From Halobaculum magnesiiphilum (GTDB lineage Archaea; Halobacteriota; Halobacteria; Halobacteriales; Haloferacaceae): a stretch of 64,000 nt of DNA. The notes below the pieces were generated by a model, which was not told the DNA's origin, did not search any database, and worked only from the letters and a program-made list of their open reading frames with translations. Shown piece after piece: positions 62,114 through 64,000 of the stretch (position 1 is its first letter; the number at the start of each line of letters is the position of its first letter). Location: assembly GCF_019823105.1 (NCBI RefSeq), contig NZ_CP081958.1:2046001-2110000 (forward strand), read 5' to 3'. Made by a program: the position numbers and the translations under genes.

Positions 62114-63028
62114 TCACTCGGATGCCCGCCCGTCGTGTCGCTCCCGCCCCTCGTTCCGCCCGCGATCGTCGTCCGCGTCGGCCGGTCGGTCGCGGTCGGT
62201 CGCGTCGTTCGGGGGGCCGGCGTCCTCACGGGCGGGGCGGTCGCGGCCCGACTCGATCCGTTCGGCGGCGGCGACGCTGCCGGCCGCCAGCGCGATCCCC
62301 GCGACCACGTCGGTCGCCCAGTGGATGCCGAGATACATCGTCGAGACGACGATCGACGTCGCGAGCACGAGCGCGACCGGGGTCCACCGCCGCCACGAGC
62401 GCTCCCGCCAGGTCACGAGTGCGACCGTCGCCGCCAGCGACGTGTGGAGCGACGGGAAGACGTTGGTGTTCTCGTTCACCTGGCTTGTGAGCAGCTGGGA
62501 CCGCGGCCAGCTCTCGAACAACAGCGAGTCGACCAGTTCGGGCATGAGGTTCCGGGGGCCGTACGCGACGAACAGGACGTAACAGACCAGGCCGATCCCG
62601 TAGTTGAGCCCGTAGGCTATCAGCAGCCTCCGCAGCCCGTCGCCCTCGCCCCGCAGCGCGTACGCGATCGGCGGGAACGTGAGGAGGTACACGTACCCGA
62701 ACACGTAGACGAACGCGAAGTACGCCGTCAGGGTCGGGGTCGCGTACGACTGGACGGTCGCCACGAACGTGCCCTCCAGCGCGTAGATCGCGCCGGTGAC
62801 GTTCGCCCCGACCACCCACGACAGCTCGACGCCGATCCGCCGGACGACGCCGTTGAGGGCCAACACCGACAGCAGCACGATCAGCGGACCCCTCGCGTCG
62901 AGCACCGTCGACCGGACCGTTCGTGAGGCCCCCACGAGCCGGTCGCGGCCGACGAACACCAGGACCGACGCGAGGTGAAGCCCGCCGACGACCGCGACGA
63001 CCTCGAGGACGACATCGAGCAGACTCAT
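62114..63028 (-). CDS. PAP2-superfamily phosphatase
   Basis: 304 residues with about seven spans. Motif C2 FPSLHTSLAAT and C3 STMYLGIHWATDVVAG carry the phosphatase histidines; the order fits the inositol-phosphorylceramide synthase-like/AUR1 branch of PAP2. It probably dephosphorylates or transfers a lipid phosphate on the outer face of the membrane. Ends in a 45-residue Arg/Asp tail. Starts 5 nt after the binding-protein stop, hence likely one transcript. Confidence 0.9.
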   Translation of the reverse strand: MSLLDVVLEVVAVVGGLHLASVLVFVGRDRLVGASRTVRSTVLDARGPLIVLLSVLALNGVVRRIGVELSWVVGANVTGAIYALEGTFVATVQSYATPTLTAYFAFVYVFGYVYLLTFPPIAYALRGEGDGLRRLLIAYGLNYGIGLVCYVLFVAYGPRNLMPELVDSLLFESWPRSQLLTSQVNENTNVFPSLHTSLAATVALVTWRERSWRRWTPVALVLATSIVVSTMYLGIHWATDVVAGIALAAGSVAAAERIESGRDRPAREDAGPPNDATDRDRPADADDDRGRNEGRERHDGRASE

Positions 63029-63033
63029 CGTGG

Positions 63034-64000
63034 TCAGTCCGTCCGGACGAGGCGCCCGTCGTCGTAGCTGTACCCCGCCGTCTCGAACGCCTCCATCGCG
63101 CTCGCGGGATCGACCTCGCCGTCGCTGCCTAAGAACGGCGTCACCGGGTCGACGCCGTCCCACTCGAGCTCCTCGGGCACCCAGTCGGTGCCCGCGAGCG
63201 GGGTCACCGACGCCCGCGCGTAACCGTCGAACACGTCGTCGACGAGCGTCGGGCGGTCGATCAGCCGCGCGAGCGTGTGGCGGAACTGCGGGTTGGACAG
63301 CGGCGCCCCGAGGGCGTTGTAGCCGACGACGTACGGCGGCGTCCGGCCGTCGACGATCAGGTCGGTGTCGTCCGAGCGTCCGATCTGCGGCACCGTCCCG
63401 GCGCCGACGGGCGTGCCGGTCACGTCGGCGTCGCCGTCGGTGACAACGCCGACGGCGCTCACGCCGGATCCGACGACCCGGAGAGCGAACCGGTCGAAGG
63501 CGGGCGGGCCGTCGACACCCTCCGGGAGCGTCTCGGGTGCCGCGTCGACGAGGAAGTGGTCGTCGAACCGTTCGAGCGTGAGCGACTCGCGCGGGGTGTT
63601 CCCGACGAACCGGAGCGGGCCGCTCCCCACCGGCGGGATGTTGTTCGTCACCAGCGCGTCGGTCACCGATCCGATCTCGATCCCCGCCAACGCGGCCGTG
63701 TCGGTCCGCTCGCTCCAGACGTGCTCCGGGAGGACAGGGACCGTGAGCGCGCGCACGGCGATCCCGGGGGTACACTCGACGAACCGGACCTCGACGTGCC
63801 GGTCGTCGACCGCGCGAGCCTCCTCGACGAGGCTGATCCGGCCCTGGAACCGCGGCGACGGGACCTCCTCGTCGTCCGGGAGCCCGTCGTCGCCGTCGCC
63901 GCCCGATCCGTCTCCGCCGTCGCCGCCCGACCCGTCGCCGCTCGCGTCCTCGTCGCCGTCGGAGCCGAGCGAGGTGTCCGAGAGGAGATCGTAGGTGAAC
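63034..64000 (-). CDS. Family 5 (peptide/nickel-type) ABC substrate-binding protein, C-terminal part
   Basis: 322 codons up to the window edge, start missing. SBP family 5 features: PVLPEHVWSERTD, IPPVGSGPLRFV, PYVVGYNALGAPLSNPQFRH followed by TLARLIDRPTLVDDVF (the classic NP-x-VR-x-A-I-D type motif). A Gly/Asp/Ser-rich insertion (GDGSGGDGGDGSGGDGDDG) lies near residue 15 from the edge. Binds peptides or similar solutes; no transporter subunits are visible here. Confidence 0.88.
   Translation of the reverse strand, partial: FTYDLLSDTSLGSDGDEDASGDGSGGDGGDGSGGDGDDGLPDDEEVPSPRFQGRISLVEEARAVDDRHVEVRFVECTPGIAVRALTVPVLPEHVWSERTDTAALAGIEIGSVTDALVTNNIPPVGSGPLRFVGNTPRESLTLERFDDHFLVDAAPETLPEGVDGPPAFDRFALRVVGSGVSAVGVVTDGDADVTGTPVGAGTVPQIGRSDDTDLIVDGRTPPYVVGYNALGAPLSNPQFRHTLARLIDRPTLVDDVFDGYARASVTPLAGTDWVPEELEWDGVDPVTPFLGSDGEVDPASAMEAFETAGYSYDDGRLVRTD

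Overview
The window is chromosomal DNA from a halophilic archaeon (class Halobacteria). The evidence is the very high G+C, the acidic, Asp/Glu/Ala-rich proteins, the archaeal housekeeping genes (FtsZ1, SecE plus Spt5, TFB, NreA, DTD2, PolX) and the many genes with a TATA-like box only 25-33 bp before the start codon, as expected for leaderless mRNAs. I cannot name the genus.

Layout. 1-4.7 kb: end of a branched-chain amino acid/amide-type ABC importer operon (binding protein cut by the window edge, then livH-M-G-F). 4.8-9.0 kb: a small haloarchaeal protein, a large YYY/DUF2298 membrane protein, and a divergent glycosyltransferase-GtrA pair, probably for surface glycans. 9.1-11.75 kb: the only accessory island. 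An initiator tRNA-Met gene is followed by a TnpB-only (IS1341-type) element whose promoter region has been entered by a complete IS with 8-bp target duplications; the far edge carries an 11-bp copy of the tRNA 3' end. 12.3-18.0 kb: a same-strand run aroE, helix-hairpin-helix protein, chorismate-utilising synthase large and small subunits, class IV aminotransferase and a Rieske protein, linking the shikimate pathway to p-aminobenzoate or anthranilate. 18.2-20.7 kb: two different Na+/Ca2+ exchanger-type antiporters. 20.8-24.6 kb: DTD2, FtsZ1, SecE and Spt5.

24.7-33.9 kb holds a zinc-finger protein with a tiny overlapping partner, a PHP protein, a YdjM/DUF457 membrane protein, a CinA-type amidohydrolase, an aminotransferase, a Get3/ArsA-type ATPase, an SDR enzyme, endonuclease V, an AN1-rhomboid fusion, a 55-residue microprotein and pyrophosphatase. 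34.2-43.6 kb is information processing: a PadR regulator, RNase HI and its operon partner, a TFB without zinc-ribbon cysteines, NreA, several small families, and an overlapping PolX / Mut7-C pair. 43.8-52.2 kb: a chemoreceptor with a small membrane partner, then methylmalonyl-CoA mutase, acetyl-CoA synthetase and another acyl-CoA synthetase. 52.4-55.0 kb: MinD-like ATPase, GNAT protein and HAD hydrolase.

55.2-61.2 kb is a second, complete liv-type operon (Tat lipoprotein, H, M, G, F) ending in a thioredoxin-like gene. Before its livH there is an 18-codon Thr-rich reading frame whose stop overlaps the livH start, and before the whole operon are two short dyads in an unusually AT-rich promoter. 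61.4-64 kb: a DUF4013 membrane protein, a PAP2 phosphatase and the end of a family-5 solute-binding protein.

The strongest candidates for something new are the Thr-rich coupled reading frame, the tRNA-associated TnpB island and the cysteine-free TFB. I see no CRISPR array, rRNA, prophage or classic defence system. Family names are recalled from protein patterns, not from searches.
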